From Aureliella helgolandensis (GTDB taxonomy: Bacteria > Planctomycetota > Planctomycetia > Pirellulales > Pirellulaceae), in contig NZ_CP036298.1 in NCBI RefSeq assembly GCF_007752135.1, positions 3,162,001 to 3,226,000 on the forward strand: 64,000 nt of DNA. The letters are read 5' to 3'. Both the position numbers and the translations under genes were made by a program. The notes beneath the pieces were generated by a model, which worked only from the letters and a program-made list of their open reading frames with translations, made no database searches and was not told the DNA's origin. Below are positions 28,696-39,054 of the stretch, piece by piece; within the stretch, counting starts at the first letter, position 1; every line of letters begins with the position of its first letter.

Positions 28696-31116
28696 TCAAA
28701 ACAGGAAGGAATATCCCAGCACTATCGCCAGCAGGATCGGATAGACAAACCGCGACCAGCGGTCGATCCGTTCGGCCCGTGGCAATTTCTTGCCTCGAAT
28801 CAAAACTGTATTGACGACGGTTTGGATCAAGCCGGCAAATACCGTCAGCGTCGAGAGCAAAATGAACCGGTCCATACGCGTGATGTAGGAGACCCGCGGC
28901 AAGAGAACGGTAATCGCGAACAAGTAAGCAACCAGAGTCAGAAATGCGGAAGTGGAAACGCCGATATTCGTTCCAGTTTGCTCCGGGTCAATCCACCGAG
29001 GCAACCAGGACATGATGACAATCAGGCACAAAGGAATGATGACTTTAAGGATATAGAATGTCGACTGACGGTGAATGTTGATCTTCATTTCATACCCCGC
29101 CACGCCGACGTCACCTCCGTCAGGGTGGTAGGGAGACGACATGGCCTCCCAGGATTCGACGGTAAAATCCGGCAGAGAAAATTTGCTCGCGATGCTGGAG
29201 GATCTGCCCGCTTCATTGACAAGCGGCACCATTTTGACGTGTTCTTCCGAAAGTCCCGCCGCGACAAGCTGGATCGACAACGTCTGCTGATCGAACGGAA
29301 AATCCCGGAGCATCAGCGGCTGCGAGAACCGACCCCACACCTTTTGTCGAGAGATCACGATGCCGTCTGGTTGGATGTCAACGGACTCGGGAAACGACCG
29401 CCAGGCCATTTGTTGGCCAATGATCGTTAGTCGAGGAGACCAAACGTCGGAAATATTTCGATGCATCGGCCCGGGGCCTTTGTGACGCAACAACGGGTTC
29501 TTCCATCTCGCTTCGTAATAGACGCTGGCGGCAAAGCTCTGGTCGGCCGAATCGACTTCATCGACGTCGATGACAAAGATCGCCACCTGAACCTCCGTCG
29601 GTTCGCCCCAGACCGTCGGACGCTCCATCTCGGGTTTTGGCTCATCGACCAGCACCGACGGTTTCACTTCTTCAGCCGCCTCGGCGCCGGCAGGCTTTTG
29701 CACGGTCGCCGTCGGCGCCGAATCTGCCTTCCAAACCAGTGGTGGCGTCCACGTGCCGTCGTAGGCTTCCGGTTTCGGCCAATACAAACGCATAACCATG
29801 TAAAATGGGCCGTTCGGTGCCGGCAGCCAGTTGGCCGCCTCTTCTTCCGGCGACTGTAACTGAATGGCGATTGTCAGACCGCCTTTCGCATCGCGGTCAA
29901 GTGAATCAATCATTGATGAACTGATACGATATCGGCTGATCGGATTGGGGGCCAATGTGTTGCTCTGGCTGTCGTAAACCGTGATGGACCAGAACGCGCT
30001 GACCGGTGGCAGTTCTTCTGGTCCGATGTTCAATACATAGTTTGCCGCGCTCCCATCAAGCGGTTTCCCCTCGGCATCCGAGAGATACAACGGATAGAGT
30101 GCCTCTTCTTTGGAATTGGTGTAACGACCAAGCTTCGCAGCCACGGCGCGCTTGATCAGGTAGTCGCTGCCAAGAAATTCGCGGGCGCCAATCACCTCGG
30201 CGACCTTCAACTTGGCAGCCGCCGCCGTGATCGCAGCCTCACCCTCCGCCATACCTTTGGCGAGTGCCTCTTGGATTTCGGGGCTGACCGCGTCAACATT
30301 GAACGGCTCACCGGCAATGACACCCATGCGTGCCAGTCGCGTGATCAGTTCCTGTTCCGATGCATGAGGCGGACAGAATGGCAAAATGAAATTGAGTGTT
30401 GAAAAGAATGCGAGATCCGCGCCAGCATCAGACAACGGGAGTGGAAACTCGGTTTCGATCGCGGGAGCCGGCTTTGGCTCACCAGCAAATTCACTCAAAG
30501 TCTTCGAGGTGTACTGCTTCTGAATGTCCTTGACGTTCTCAAGATCATCGGGCCCGAGCAACTGCGTCCGATAGATGGCTAACGCAAATTCGGTCTCGCA
30601 TCGGATCACTTTGCTAATGCCCGTTGGCGTCTCGCCTGTCCAGTTTGGCCCGGCGATCAGGAATTGCCCCGCGCCATTGCCCGTTACTCTGGAACCGATG
30701 TAATCGAAATTGAACTTGAACAGGTCCGTCATCTGGATCGAATAGTAGCGTCCCTTCTCAATGGCGGGGACACCCAGCACGACAGGTTCATTTCTTAAGT
30801 CCATCCACAAGAATGAATAGGGCGTGTCGGCGTTGGGGGTCACGACCCCTTTGTCAGCCGGAGTGAATAAGTTGGCCTCGTGTTTGAGCGTATTCAGTGG
30901 TGCCTTGAATTCCTTCGCGGTGGTGTCGATGGCTGAGTCATACATCGACCGATAGCTCTCGACGATTGGAAAACCAAAGATGTAGGCTTCACGAGCGATC
31001 GTTTGCGCTTCTACGGACGACAGTTCCTGAGCCTGACTGAAATGCGGCATTATCGTTGCTGCAAACGCAGCACATGCTAGAAACACCGAGTTAATGACCT
31101 GGGGACCAGTGTGCAT
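28696..31116 (-). CDS. DUF1254/DUF1214 - pentameric ligand-gated ion channel fusion
   Basis: Predicted inner-membrane channel of 806 residues with a large periplasmic N-terminus. A signal peptide (about 1-30) is followed by DUF1254 (about 35-180: [34 protein letters not shown]) and DUF1214 (about 330-450: [39 protein letters not shown]), then an Ala/Pro/Glu linker to about 495. Next comes a Cys-loop-receptor-type ligand domain ([26 protein letters not shown], and [15 protein letters not shown], the loop lacking cysteines as in GLIC/ELIC). Four helices follow: [54 protein letters not shown] and [17 protein letters not shown]. The start at ATG 31116 is favoured by TTGAGGT upstream; a TTG at 31131 is the alternative. 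It sits behind a porin and a DUF4136 remnant. Confidence 0.9.
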   Translation of the reverse strand: MHTGPQVINSVFLACAAFAATIMPHFSQAQELSSVEAQTIAREAYIFGFPIVESYRSMYDSAIDTTAKEFKAPLNTLKHEANLFTPADKGVVTPNADTPYSFLWMDLRNEPVVLGVPAIEKGRYYSIQMTDLFKFNFDYIGSRVTGNGAGQFLIAGPNWTGETPTGISKVIRCETEFALAIYRTQLLGPDDLENVKDIQKQYTSKTLSEFAGEPKPAPAIETEFPLPLSDAGADLAFFSTLNFILPFCPPHASEQELITRLARMGVIAGEPFNVDAVSPEIQEALAKGMAEGEAAITAAAAKLKVAEVIGAREFLGSDYLIKRAVAAKLGRYTNSKEEALYPLYLSDAEGKPLDGSAANYVLNIGPEELPPVSAFWSITVYDSQSNTLAPNPISRYRISSSMIDSLDRDAKGGLTIAIQLQSPEEEAANWLPAPNGPFYMVMRLYWPKPEAYDGTWTPPLVWKADSAPTATVQKPAGAEAAEEVKPSVLVDEPKPEMERPTVWGEPTEVQVAIFVIDVDEVDSADQSFAASVYYEARWKNPLLRHKGPGPMHRNISDVWSPRLTIIGQQMAWRSFPESVDIQPDGIVISRQKVWGRFSQPLMLRDFPFDQQTLSIQLVAAGLSEEHVKMVPLVNEAGRSSSIASKFSLPDFTVESWEAMSSPYHPDGGDVGVAGYEMKINIHRQSTFYILKVIIPLCLIVIMSWLPRWIDPEQTGTNIGVSTSAFLTLVAYLFAITVLLPRVSYITRMDRFILLSTLTVFAGLIQTVVNTVLIRGKKLPRAERIDRWSRFVYPILLAIVLGYSFLF

Positions 31117-31127
31117 CTGCAGATACC

Positions 31128-31639
31128 TCAAACGTTATGTGGTGGAAACTTTTTCAGCATTTCTGCAATTGCTGTACCGGTGCGACGTTCTTTCTCGGAG
31201 TCGTCGACATCGACCAACACATCTGCGATCGCAGTCGCTCTCCAAAGCACTTCCATCGTCTTTGAATCAAGGATACTGAGCTCGACTTGAGATTGTGACG
31301 GAAGCTATTGAGAGCGAACGTTCCGGTCTGAGGAAACTCAATTGTTGGGTCGAATGCCCAGGCAATCGTCATGCCATCGCTGCGATGCACGTTAACCTTC
31401 TTCAGCCGTGCGTTACCGCTCATGTCCAACTGAAAGTCACCGTAGGCTGTCGCGGTGGCATCGGTGATGAACGAACTCGGCAATAGTTTCGACATGACGT
31501 CGATGACGGCTTGCGGAACCATGTAACGACCGATCGATGTTCCGGACGCTCCCATTGCGAGCATTACGATCACAAAGATGGCGATCGCGATTATGACTCC
31601 GAATTGAGTGAGCGTCTCGACCAGAGTGCTTGCGACCAT
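31128..31639 (-). pseudogene. DUF4136-like membrane protein with internal deletion and frameshift
   Basis: The first about 115 codons (ATG 31639) read VETLTQFGVIIAIAIFVIVML, one membrane helix, a middle part, and then IAWAFDPTIEFPQTGTFAL, which matches the N-terminal block of DUF4136. After NSFRHNL the natural C-terminal block appears in another frame: SQVELSILDSKTMEVLWRAT, then [16 protein letters not shown] with a stop at 31128. The middle of the domain, normally about 80 residues, is missing. The unshifted frame continues to 31154 with meaningless sequence. So it is probably a deletion pseudogene between the porin and the channel genes. Confidence 0.6.
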
Positions 31640-31730
31640 GCTTAAATCCAATCAGTTATTCTTGATCGCGTAGTCGCCTACGACTAATGATTTGATCTCT
31701 TTGTTTTCGGCTTGAAGGAACAGTGCCGAA

Positions 31731-33068
31731 TTAGAGATCGAACTTGGCTCTCAACCCAAACATCACCATTGTATCGACACGCGAGCGCGCCGGTTCGACG
31801 ACTTGCAGGTCTGCCGTGACGTGGCACCAGGGGGGCACGCCGACGTTATAAAACATCTCAACGCCCTGCTCGTCCTGAAGTGGCAACAGTATCGGAGCGA
31901 GCTGTTTCAGTGGTTCGCTAACACCCGCGTAAAAGTAGCCAATTCCGAACGTGTCCTGCGGACGATTGCCGATTGGATTGGAACCACCCACGCCAATGTT
32001 CGCAGCCCAATTGAATGGGTTGGGATTATCGTCTGCGATCCCGACGTTTCCGAAGACACCCCAGGAACGTGTTGGATCATCGGGCGAAACATAGAGAGCT
32101 TGGTCGAATGCGTAGGCCAGCAACCACGAACCCGTCTTGTCAGGATTTGCTAAAACCACTCCCTGGCCTGGGTCAAAATAGGGATTGGGGTCGAGGCTAT
32201 TGTAGGTCCCGCTACTGTACAAACCATAAACCATCTGATGCCCGGGCTTGTTCATAAGCTTAGTCGGCAGGGTCGCCGAAGCGAACAGCGACACTCCATT
32301 ATCGAAGAACGTATCAAAGCCACTCACGGTCGGCGTATTGTTCGCGTCGTAGACGAACGCCGAAAATACAGCTTCCTGGTTTTCATCGAGTACGACCATT
32401 CCGGCACCGAACGATGAGTAGGGAAACGCCGTGACGAGAACTGGATTGAAACACAGGGCAAGGTTTTGAAACCCGTCTTGGCCGTTTGCTCCTCCGGTGA
32501 ATGGCTGAACAAAACCATCGAGTGTGTTGATTTTTCCGGCTTGCACCAAAACGGATTCACTCAGTGCCTGCGTAAAAGTGACGTTTGTGAGCGCCGTGAC
32601 GTCGCGATTTCCGTCGGGTAGTATTTGCGCCACGCTGACTGGCAGAAGCGTTCCAGAAAATTGGTTGATCGAGCTGCCAAACACTGACTCACCGTGCAGG
32701 TTGATCGTCAGACCATCCCATAAGCCAACCTTCTTTCCGTCGATGTTCAGAAACATATCGACCCGGCCGCGATAGCGGGAAGTCTCGTCGAGCCCGCCGG
32801 ATGTGATGTCTGAGTAAAAGTTGGTGTTGGAGATATTCCAGGTGTAACCTTTTTCCTCAAAGCACGACCTCAGGCCACACCAGTCTCCGGACAAAGTGGA
32901 GCGTTCCCAACACGAACTACCACAGACGGGCGCGTTGAACAGTGAATCGCAGGAAGCGTCGCATTGCGCAGCCGCTTGTTGGGGTAAGCATGCGGACAGA
33001 CAGACTTGCACGCCGATGAAAAGTCCGAGAGTCAACAACAGTAGCTTTTTTTGATATGAACCTAGCAC
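31731..33068 (-). CDS. OprB-family carbohydrate-selective outer-membrane porin
   Basis: Outer-membrane beta-barrel of 445 residues read from GTG 33068. Signal peptide KKLLLLTLGLFIGVQVCLSA, then a Cys-rich N-terminal stretch (CDASCDSLFNAPVCGSSCW), which is unusual for porins. OprB motifs follow: SGDWCGLRSCFEEKGYTW, NLHGESVFGSSINQ, SVLVQAGKINTLDGF, GIGYFYAGVS and a C-terminus ending in FDL, fitting a barrel end. It would pass sugars or other small solutes. It is the first gene of the minus-strand group leading to the ion-channel fusion, so it could supply the periplasm with the ligand (inference). Confidence 0.85.
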   Translation of the reverse strand: MLGSYQKKLLLLTLGLFIGVQVCLSACLPQQAAAQCDASCDSLFNAPVCGSSCWERSTLSGDWCGLRSCFEEKGYTWNISNTNFYSDITSGGLDETSRYRGRVDMFLNIDGKKVGLWDGLTINLHGESVFGSSINQFSGTLLPVSVAQILPDGNRDVTALTNVTFTQALSESVLVQAGKINTLDGFVQPFTGGANGQDGFQNLALCFNPVLVTAFPYSSFGAGMVVLDENQEAVFSAFVYDANNTPTVSGFDTFFDNGVSLFASATLPTKLMNKPGHQMVYGLYSSGTYNSLDPNPYFDPGQGVVLANPDKTGSWLLAYAFDQALYVSPDDPTRSWGVFGNVGIADDNPNPFNWAANIGVGGSNPIGNRPQDTFGIGYFYAGVSEPLKQLAPILLPLQDEQGVEMFYNVGVPPWCHVTADLQVVEPARSRVDTMVMFGLRAKFDL

Positions 33069-33427
33069 GACTTCGCTTCCTTGCGATCAAAGTTGATTTC
33101 GACGTGACTGGTAGTGGCTGTGGCTTCCAGCCGCAGATTACTGGGGCAAGATGCTCCGGTCTCTTTCCCAAAAACAAATACCCAGTTACGCGCACGTACT
33201 ATCGCGGAACCCGCCGCTGAGTCGCTATCGTCACAATTGATACGACGATGCAGATTGATGAACGAGCAGCCATCTCAAAGCGATCTGCGGACGCGGTTAT
33301 TCCGACTAGGCAACCGTGTCGGGCGGGAAACGCGAAACCTTTTCATCGAAGGTGCCTAGAAAGAGAGGGAAATAACTGTCGTAGTGCAAGCTGCCAGCCT
33401 GTGCTTCGACTTCACGCTTTGCTCTCT
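33069..33427. other. Intergenic, with a short dispersed repeat
   Basis: No gene. At 33112-33135 the sequence GTGGCTGTGGCTTCCAGCCGC is nearly repeated at 39042-39064 (GTGGCTGTCGCTTCTAGCCGC), another short planctomycete-style dispersed repeat. The porin promoter should lie here. Confidence 0.45.
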
Positions 33428-33508
33428 GTTTTGCTTCGCTGGAACGTTTGGGTCCGGGATACCTAGCTTGATCGGTGGTTTTGCAGCCAGTGGTTGTTCG
33501 GCGTTGAT
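33428..33508 (-). pseudogene. Duplicated C-terminal tail of the neighbouring sulfatase
   Basis: Minus-strand segment EQPLAAKPPIKLGIPDPNVP, then AK, closely resembles the last residues of the adjacent sulfatase (KSLAAEPPITPGTPDPYVP, then AK). Nothing upstream of it is sulfatase-like, so it is a leftover of a lost tandem copy. Confidence 0.6.
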
Positions 33509-33677
33509 TGGATGATGAGAAGGTGTAGGACAGCTTGTCCTGCCATAGGTTTTGCGACGGAGGACGACTCTTTCGCGAAGCGAAAGGTCACTTGATTCGG
33601 GTGGGCGTGGGCAGGTTCCAAGGATTGGAAAACGCGCCGGATGTTCTCTCCGGCGCGGGCTCCCGATCCAGGCGGTC

Positions 33678-35229
33678 TTATTTACTCTTTTTTGCCGGCA
33701 CGTATGGATCAGGAGTACCGGGTGTAATTGGCGGTTCTGCGGCCAGCGACTTCCTATGTTCTGCCAGAATCGGCCCAAGCCCCCAACGTGACCAAAATCT
33801 ACCCGCCAATTCTCCGGTCACTGGATACTGTTCTTTAGGGTCACTATAGAGGTCGTAATAGTGAGGGAACGGGAACACGTTCAGTTTCCCATTACCCAGA
33901 TCTCCTTCAAACTCCATGAGCAGCATCTTATAGTTGTGCCACTTCACGCCGTGAATATCGTTACCGACATAGACGACAAAGCCGTCTCGACCGGACTCCT
34001 CTTGTTTCCCCAGGAAGAAATCCGTCATGTCCTTACTGTCGATGATACGATCTGTCGGCACCTTACCACCGGCAATGTTTGCCAATGTAGCGTACAGATC
34101 AAACTGGTGAACGATCTCGTTAGAGATCTTGCCTGCCGGAACTTTTCCAGGCCAGCGCACAATAAACGGCACCCGTAAGGACCCTTCCTTACCCGTGAAA
34201 TAGGAACCACTCCATGGGCCACTCCATCCCTGGTGATCGGGGGTCATCTCGGCGCCGTTATCCGATGTGAAAATGAAAATGGTATTGTCGGCAATACCCA
34301 ACTCATCCACCTTATCCAGTAATTCACCGGTATAGGCATCGATCTGCATTAGCACATCGCCCCAGCGGCCATTGCCACTCTTGCCTTGAAACTCCTTACT
34401 CGGCAACACCGGCATATGCGTCTGGGTGTAGGGCAGGTACAGGAAGAACGGTTTGCCGGCTTTGGCCTGGCGTGTCATGAAGTCCTTGGCATGGTCGGTG
34501 ACTTCACGGTCGATCTCGAGTCTTGCCGGCACGTCGTAGACTTTCACCACCTTTGCCGGTGAGCCTTTTTTGGCCGAATAAATAAATGTGCTCTTCCTTG
34601 ATCATCGGATTTTCACCGGTCTCCTCCGCCAATTTCCGATACTTCTGGAACATTTCATTCGCGACCCAAAGGCTCTCGTCGGTCGAATTGGGGATGCCAT
34701 ACCACTCATCGAATCCCTGATCTGTGGGATAGCGACCCTCCGCCTGGCCGAGGTGCCACTTGCCGAACATGGCGGTGGCATAACCCACATCGCCCAGCAT
34801 CTCCGGCATGGTGTATTCCCACTGGGTCAAACCATAATCGGCGGTTTCGAGCGGTACAGAACCGTTCCCCGTGCGGATCGCGTAGCGGCCGGTCATCAGC
34901 GCCGCGCGACTGGGAGTACATTGCGCCTCGACATTGTAATTCAACAGCCGCATCCCTTCACTGGCCAGTTTGTCGATGCGCGACGTGGCGCCACCCCGGA
35001 GAATACCCCCGCCGTAACAACCCAGTTCGCCGTAGCCGAAGTTGTCCATATTGATCAGAACAATGTTGGGCTTGGAGGCCTCTTCTTGGGCCACCACTGC
35101 TTTCTGCGACAATGGGACAATGTTCAGGCAGAGCCCGACCAATAAACAGCCACAAATAGTCAACCTCGTGACCTTCATCAATGGAATTGATAAAAACAGA
35201 CTTGGCGCGATTGTTGTTGTCTTGGTCAT
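33678..35229 (-). pseudogene. Arylsulfatase interrupted by a 4-bp duplication frameshift
   Basis: Two adjoining frames form one complete sulfatase of about 515 residues. The N-terminal frame (35229 down to about 34580) has a signal peptide, KPNIVLINMDNFGYGELG, active-site CTPSRAALMTGR with Cys104, and FGKWHLG. At 34577-34587 the sequence AATAAATAAAT contains an extra 4-base unit; removing it restores the path from EEHIY to SAKKGSPAKVVKVYDVPARL. The C-terminal frame (34550-33678) contains FIFTSDNGAEMTPDH, GSLRVPFIVRWPG and the natural end VPAKKSK. As written it makes only the truncated N-terminal half. The repeat is prone to slippage, so switching or a sequencing error is possible. Confidence 0.85.
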
Positions 35230-35423
35230 TTTGATCTCAGTCTTCTGTTAGATTTCGTTTTGTCCTGCCGCAGTGACGATTCGTTTCGTATGCCGGAATC
35301 GATTTCATTCCGTTCTTTTTTTGGTTTCAAGCCCGGTTCATTATTCGAAGACCGCCTGCCGACTCGGTTGGAACGGGTGCACAAGGGGCATGCTCCATGC
35401 CCCTCATGCATCGTTCAAGCTTT

Positions 35424-37805
35424 CTACTTCTTCTTCGCCGGGATGCTAATCGTGACGTCGTTCACACGTCCGGTGAACTCCGAGTCCTCAACATCCTTAA
35501 AGACCTTGTCAGCCACTGGCGTCGATTCATCGATGCCGACATCGGCTGTTTCATCGGCCGAGTAGACCGCCGGCTGAGTTTTTTCGACGCGTCCTTCGGC
35601 GACTTTTTCACCATCAACAAAGAGTTTGGCCAGACCTCCTTTGCCGATTCCGCCTCCGTCATAGTCAAAGACCAATTTGATCTCGGCCTTGTCCTTATCA
35701 ATTGCTTTCGGGGACGTGATGGTGTAACTATCCAGTCCGAACCAGTTGTAGGTGTAAGCGGGTTTGCCTTTGTCCATGTACAAAGCCCAGCCGCCGAACT
35801 TGCCGCCCTGGCAAAGAATCACACCTCGGTCACTGCCTTTTAGATCCACATTGGCAACGATGGTTTTGGACGTGTTCTTCTCGTTGATAAAGGTGTTCTC
35901 GAGAATACCCGTCATGCCATGGCCAAGGGTCAAGCTGGTTCTGTCACCCATCAAGTCCGGACGGCCAGCGATGGCAGCGTTGAAGCGTTCATAAGCTCGG
36001 TCATCCAAAGGATAGACGCTGTTGGCAATGGCCTCCTTCTTGAACAGTTCCTTCATCTCTTTCAGTTTTTCAGGATGCTTGTCGGCCAGATTGTTCGTCA
36101 GGCTAAAATCTTCCGTGGTGTTGTAGAGATCCCAGACGTCAGTCTGCAAAGTGTGGAATGGCTCGTTATTCCATGGAGCGCGATGAACGGCGCGGGCCAG
36201 CCAACCTTGGTGATAGATCGCTCGGTTGGCAAACATCTCAAAGTACTGAGTTGTATGCCGGTCTTTTGCTTTCGCGTCATCTGCCGCGTACAGCATGCTC
36301 ACACCGGACAGTGGCTTTTGTTTGACGCCATTGACGATCGTTGGCTGTGGCAGTTTCGCCGCATCCAGGACGGTCGCCGCAACATCGTTGACGTGGTGCC
36401 ACTGCGAACGAATCTCACCCTTGGACTTAAATCCTTTTGGCCAGTGCATGACCATTCCGTTGCGCGTGCCACCAAAGTCGGCGGCCATTTGCTTGGTCCA
36501 GGTAAACGGTGCATCCGTTGCTACCGCCCATGCAGCTGAAAAGTGAGGAAACGAGTTCGGGCCACCCCAGTCGTCGGCGCGAGCCAGCATGCTGTCAACG
36601 GTCTCCGCATCAAAGATGCCGTTCAGGTGAACGAGCTCGTTGTAAGTCCCTTCCAGGCCGCCTTCGCCACTCGAGCCGTTGTCGCCCATGATGTAGATGA
36701 ACAGCGTATTGTCCAATGCTCCGATATCGTCAATCGCCTCGACCAGTCGCCCGACTTGGTTGTCAGTATGCTCGGTGAAACCGGCAAACGCTTCCATTTG
36801 CAGAGCGAATAGTTCACGTTCCTTGTCGCTTAGCTTTTCCCAATCCTTGATGTCCGTTGGCATCGGTGCGAGCTTGGCATTTGGGGGAACGATGCCCATC
36901 GCTTTTTGGCGAGCAAGCGTCTCTTCGCGATACGTAAGCCAGCCGGAATCAAATTTCCCGTCATACTTCTCGATCCACTCTTTGGGTGCGTGGTGCGGCG
37001 CGTGCACGGCTCCCGGTGCGTAGTAAATAAAGAACGGTTTTTCTGGAGTCATCGCCTGTTGAAACTTCATCCAATTGATGGCTTCGTTGGTCATATCCGC
37101 GGTGAAGTGATAATCTGGATCGTCTTTCTTCTGAACTTTCGTGACCCCGTCAAAAATCACAGGATCCCATTGGTTGGTTTCGCCGCCAATAAAGCCATAG
37201 AACTTGTCAAAACCAGAGTGCGTTGGCCAGCGGAAATACGGTCCGGAAACCGAGACTTCCCATGTCGGTGTTTCGTGCCACTTTCCGAATGCAGCGGTGC
37301 TGTACCCGTTGTGTCGTAGTGTTTCCGCAAAGTATTTCGCGTCGTTCGATCGTTCGCCCTGGTTGCCAGGAAATCCAGTGGCGATTTCCATCACGCAGCC
37401 AACGTTGACTTCGTGATGATTCCGACCGGAAAGCAACGAGGCTCGTGTGGGCGAACATAGAGCGGTCGTGTGGAAATGGTTGAAACGCAATCCGTTGTTT
37501 GCCAGGCGATCAAAGGTCGGTGTTTCGATGGCTCCACCAAACGTACTGGTTGCGCCAAAGCCAATGTCATCAATCATGACGATGACGACGTTGGGAGCGC
37601 CCTCCGGTGGTTTGATCTGAAACATCGGAGGCTTCTTGGCATCTCGGGCGTCCAGCACCTCAATGGGCGCGTATGTTGGTGGCTGAATGGGCAGAACTGT
37701 TCTGTCCATTTTGTACTGTGCACCATCTTGCGCCATCGCAGACTGGTTATTGCAAACCAGCAATACTGCGATGGACAGAATGGGTATGAAGAATTGTTTT
37801 TTCAT
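35424..37805 (-). CDS. Large arylsulfatase
   Basis: Exported sulfatase of 793 residues, signal peptide MKKQFFIPILSIAVLLV...AMA. Metal-site Asp pair at 79-80 (VVIVMIDDIGFGA), active-site motif CSPTR with Cys117 to become formylglycine, SGRNHHEVNVGC, FGKWHETP, and IYIMGDNGSSGEGG. After about residue 600 comes a C-terminal domain (LILGH-like TLGHGMTGILENTFIN, then a jelly-roll-like stretch ending in VTISIPAKKK), as in the long arylsulfatases of marine planctomycetes and proteobacteria. Substrate unknown. It lies upstream of the frameshifted sulfatase, with HAD and DUF1254 genes further upstream on the same strand. Confidence 0.93.
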   Translation of the reverse strand: MKKQFFIPILSIAVLLVCNNQSAMAQDGAQYKMDRTVLPIQPPTYAPIEVLDARDAKKPPMFQIKPPEGAPNVVIVMIDDIGFGATSTFGGAIETPTFDRLANNGLRFNHFHTTALCSPTRASLLSGRNHHEVNVGCVMEIATGFPGNQGERSNDAKYFAETLRHNGYSTAAFGKWHETPTWEVSVSGPYFRWPTHSGFDKFYGFIGGETNQWDPVIFDGVTKVQKKDDPDYHFTADMTNEAINWMKFQQAMTPEKPFFIYYAPGAVHAPHHAPKEWIEKYDGKFDSGWLTYREETLARQKAMGIVPPNAKLAPMPTDIKDWEKLSDKERELFALQMEAFAGFTEHTDNQVGRLVEAIDDIGALDNTLFIYIMGDNGSSGEGGLEGTYNELVHLNGIFDAETVDSMLARADDWGGPNSFPHFSAAWAVATDAPFTWTKQMAADFGGTRNGMVMHWPKGFKSKGEIRSQWHHVNDVAATVLDAAKLPQPTIVNGVKQKPLSGVSMLYAADDAKAKDRHTTQYFEMFANRAIYHQGWLARAVHRAPWNNEPFHTLQTDVWDLYNTTEDFSLTNNLADKHPEKLKEMKELFKKEAIANSVYPLDDRAYERFNAAIAGRPDLMGDRTSLTLGHGMTGILENTFINEKNTSKTIVANVDLKGSDRGVILCQGGKFGGWALYMDKGKPAYTYNWFGLDSYTITSPKAIDKDKAEIKLVFDYDGGGIGKGGLAKLFVDGEKVAEGRVEKTQPAVYSADETADVGIDESTPVADKVFKDVEDSEFTGRVNDVTISIPAKKK

Positions 37806-37981
37806 CTTATTAGTTCCCTGTAAAAAGAAGTGTTATTAGTTGTTGTTATTCGTAGTTGGTGTTGTAGGACGGCGAGCCTCTCTCACGCCTTCTTGACAGT
37901 GGTTTTTCTTGCACGACTTCACCAGATCGATTTCGCCCGGTTGCCAGACGTGGTCGAGCCATGCTTTTTCCGGCCCAGTAC

Positions 37982-39019
37982 TTAATCTTTTGAAAAGATG
38001 GTCTTCCAGTCCGACTTGATGTTGACGACGTTCCAGCCCTGCGCCTTCGCCTGCTTGAGCGAAGCGTTGTCTTTTTCGGCATACGCGTATTCGCGTTTGT
38101 CATCATCGTGATTGACGAGCAATTGGAATGAAGGCAGAGTGTTGCTGTGGCAATACGTCAACATGCCGATGTCGCCTCCAGTGCGTACATTTCCGCCGGC
38201 AAAGATCGGTTTGCGACCAATGTGCAAATCAATTCCCGTGGGCTTGGTCGCCTTGTCATTTAAGAACAGGTGGTCTGCCGTCTTGAACAGTTGCCACTTG
38301 CCATCAACTTGTTTGAACACATTTCGGCCGTTAGTGCCGATTACGTTTTCCGGAACAATCCCATAGGTTTCTTCCGAGGTGGCTCGCATGAAATCGATTC
38401 CGCCGCCGGAACAGATATAGGTCTTGAACCCATTGGCACGCAGATAAGCTAGCAACTCAACCATCGGCGAGTAGGCGAGCTGTGTGTAAGCCACTTTGAG
38501 CTTCGGGTGTTTGGCGGTCGCAAAGAAATCCCTGACGTGGCGATCAAACTCTTCCACCGACATACCGGCATGGGACGTTTCGATTACTTTCAGAAATTCA
38601 TGTCCGCCGTTTGCCAGATCGTCAACGAGACGTTGTACGTCGCCGGCAAGCACAGATTTATACGGTTCCTGTTCCTTCCATTCGGGATGATCGACTGCCA
38701 TCGCCTTAATGCGATATACAGCGAATTCAAACTGCACTACCGGTTGTTCGCACCATAAAGTTCCGTCGTTATCGAAGGTCGCGATCCGCTGTTCCGGCGG
38801 CACAAACTTCGGGCCACCCTCTTTGGTTATATCCTGCACGAACTGAAGGATCGCCGCTTTGGTCGGTCCGTCATTCCATGATCCCAGCGGATCCGTTGGC
38901 CGTGTACTACTGACGCTGCTAGCCAGCGGCTGCTCCTGGGCCATTGCCGATACCGCCAGCATCAGAGTCAGTCCGATACCCATCATTACTTGTTGAACCA
39001 TCTTCATCTCGCTTTTCAT
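37982..39019 (-). CDS. Exported HAD-superfamily phosphatase
   Basis: Protein of 345 residues with a signal peptide (MMGIGLTLMLAVSAMA). HAD motif I is ATFDNDGTLW with Asp83 (nucleophile) and Asp85. Motif II lies in TYICSGGGIDFMRA, and a late motif near PIFAGGNVRTGGDIGML gives the acidic residues for Mg. Similar proteins are annotated as phosphoserine-phosphatase-like; they are often found near arylsulfatases in planctomycetes. Periplasmic location suggests hydrolysis of organic phosphates. A 44-residue ORF precedes it by 35 bases and may be in the same transcript. Confidence 0.85.
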   Translation of the reverse strand: MKSEMKMVQQVMMGIGLTLMLAVSAMAQEQPLASSVSSTRPTDPLGSWNDGPTKAAILQFVQDITKEGGPKFVPPEQRIATFDNDGTLWCEQPVVQFEFAVYRIKAMAVDHPEWKEQEPYKSVLAGDVQRLVDDLANGGHEFLKVIETSHAGMSVEEFDRHVRDFFATAKHPKLKVAYTQLAYSPMVELLAYLRANGFKTYICSGGGIDFMRATSEETYGIVPENVIGTNGRNVFKQVDGKWQLFKTADHLFLNDKATKPTGIDLHIGRKPIFAGGNVRTGGDIGMLTYCHSNTLPSFQLLVNHDDDKREYAYAEKDNASLKQAKAQGWNVVNIKSDWKTIFSKD

Positions 39020-39054
39020 TGTTTGTAGTTTCGCGCCATATGTGGCTGTCGCTT

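Noticed and set aside
37846-38106. Arg-rich 86-codon minus-strand frame after the HAD gene
   Set aside because: Overlaps the HAD C-terminus out of frame and has shadow composition; another frame here (WLDHVWQPGEIDLVKSCK) is more protein-like but has no start or family.
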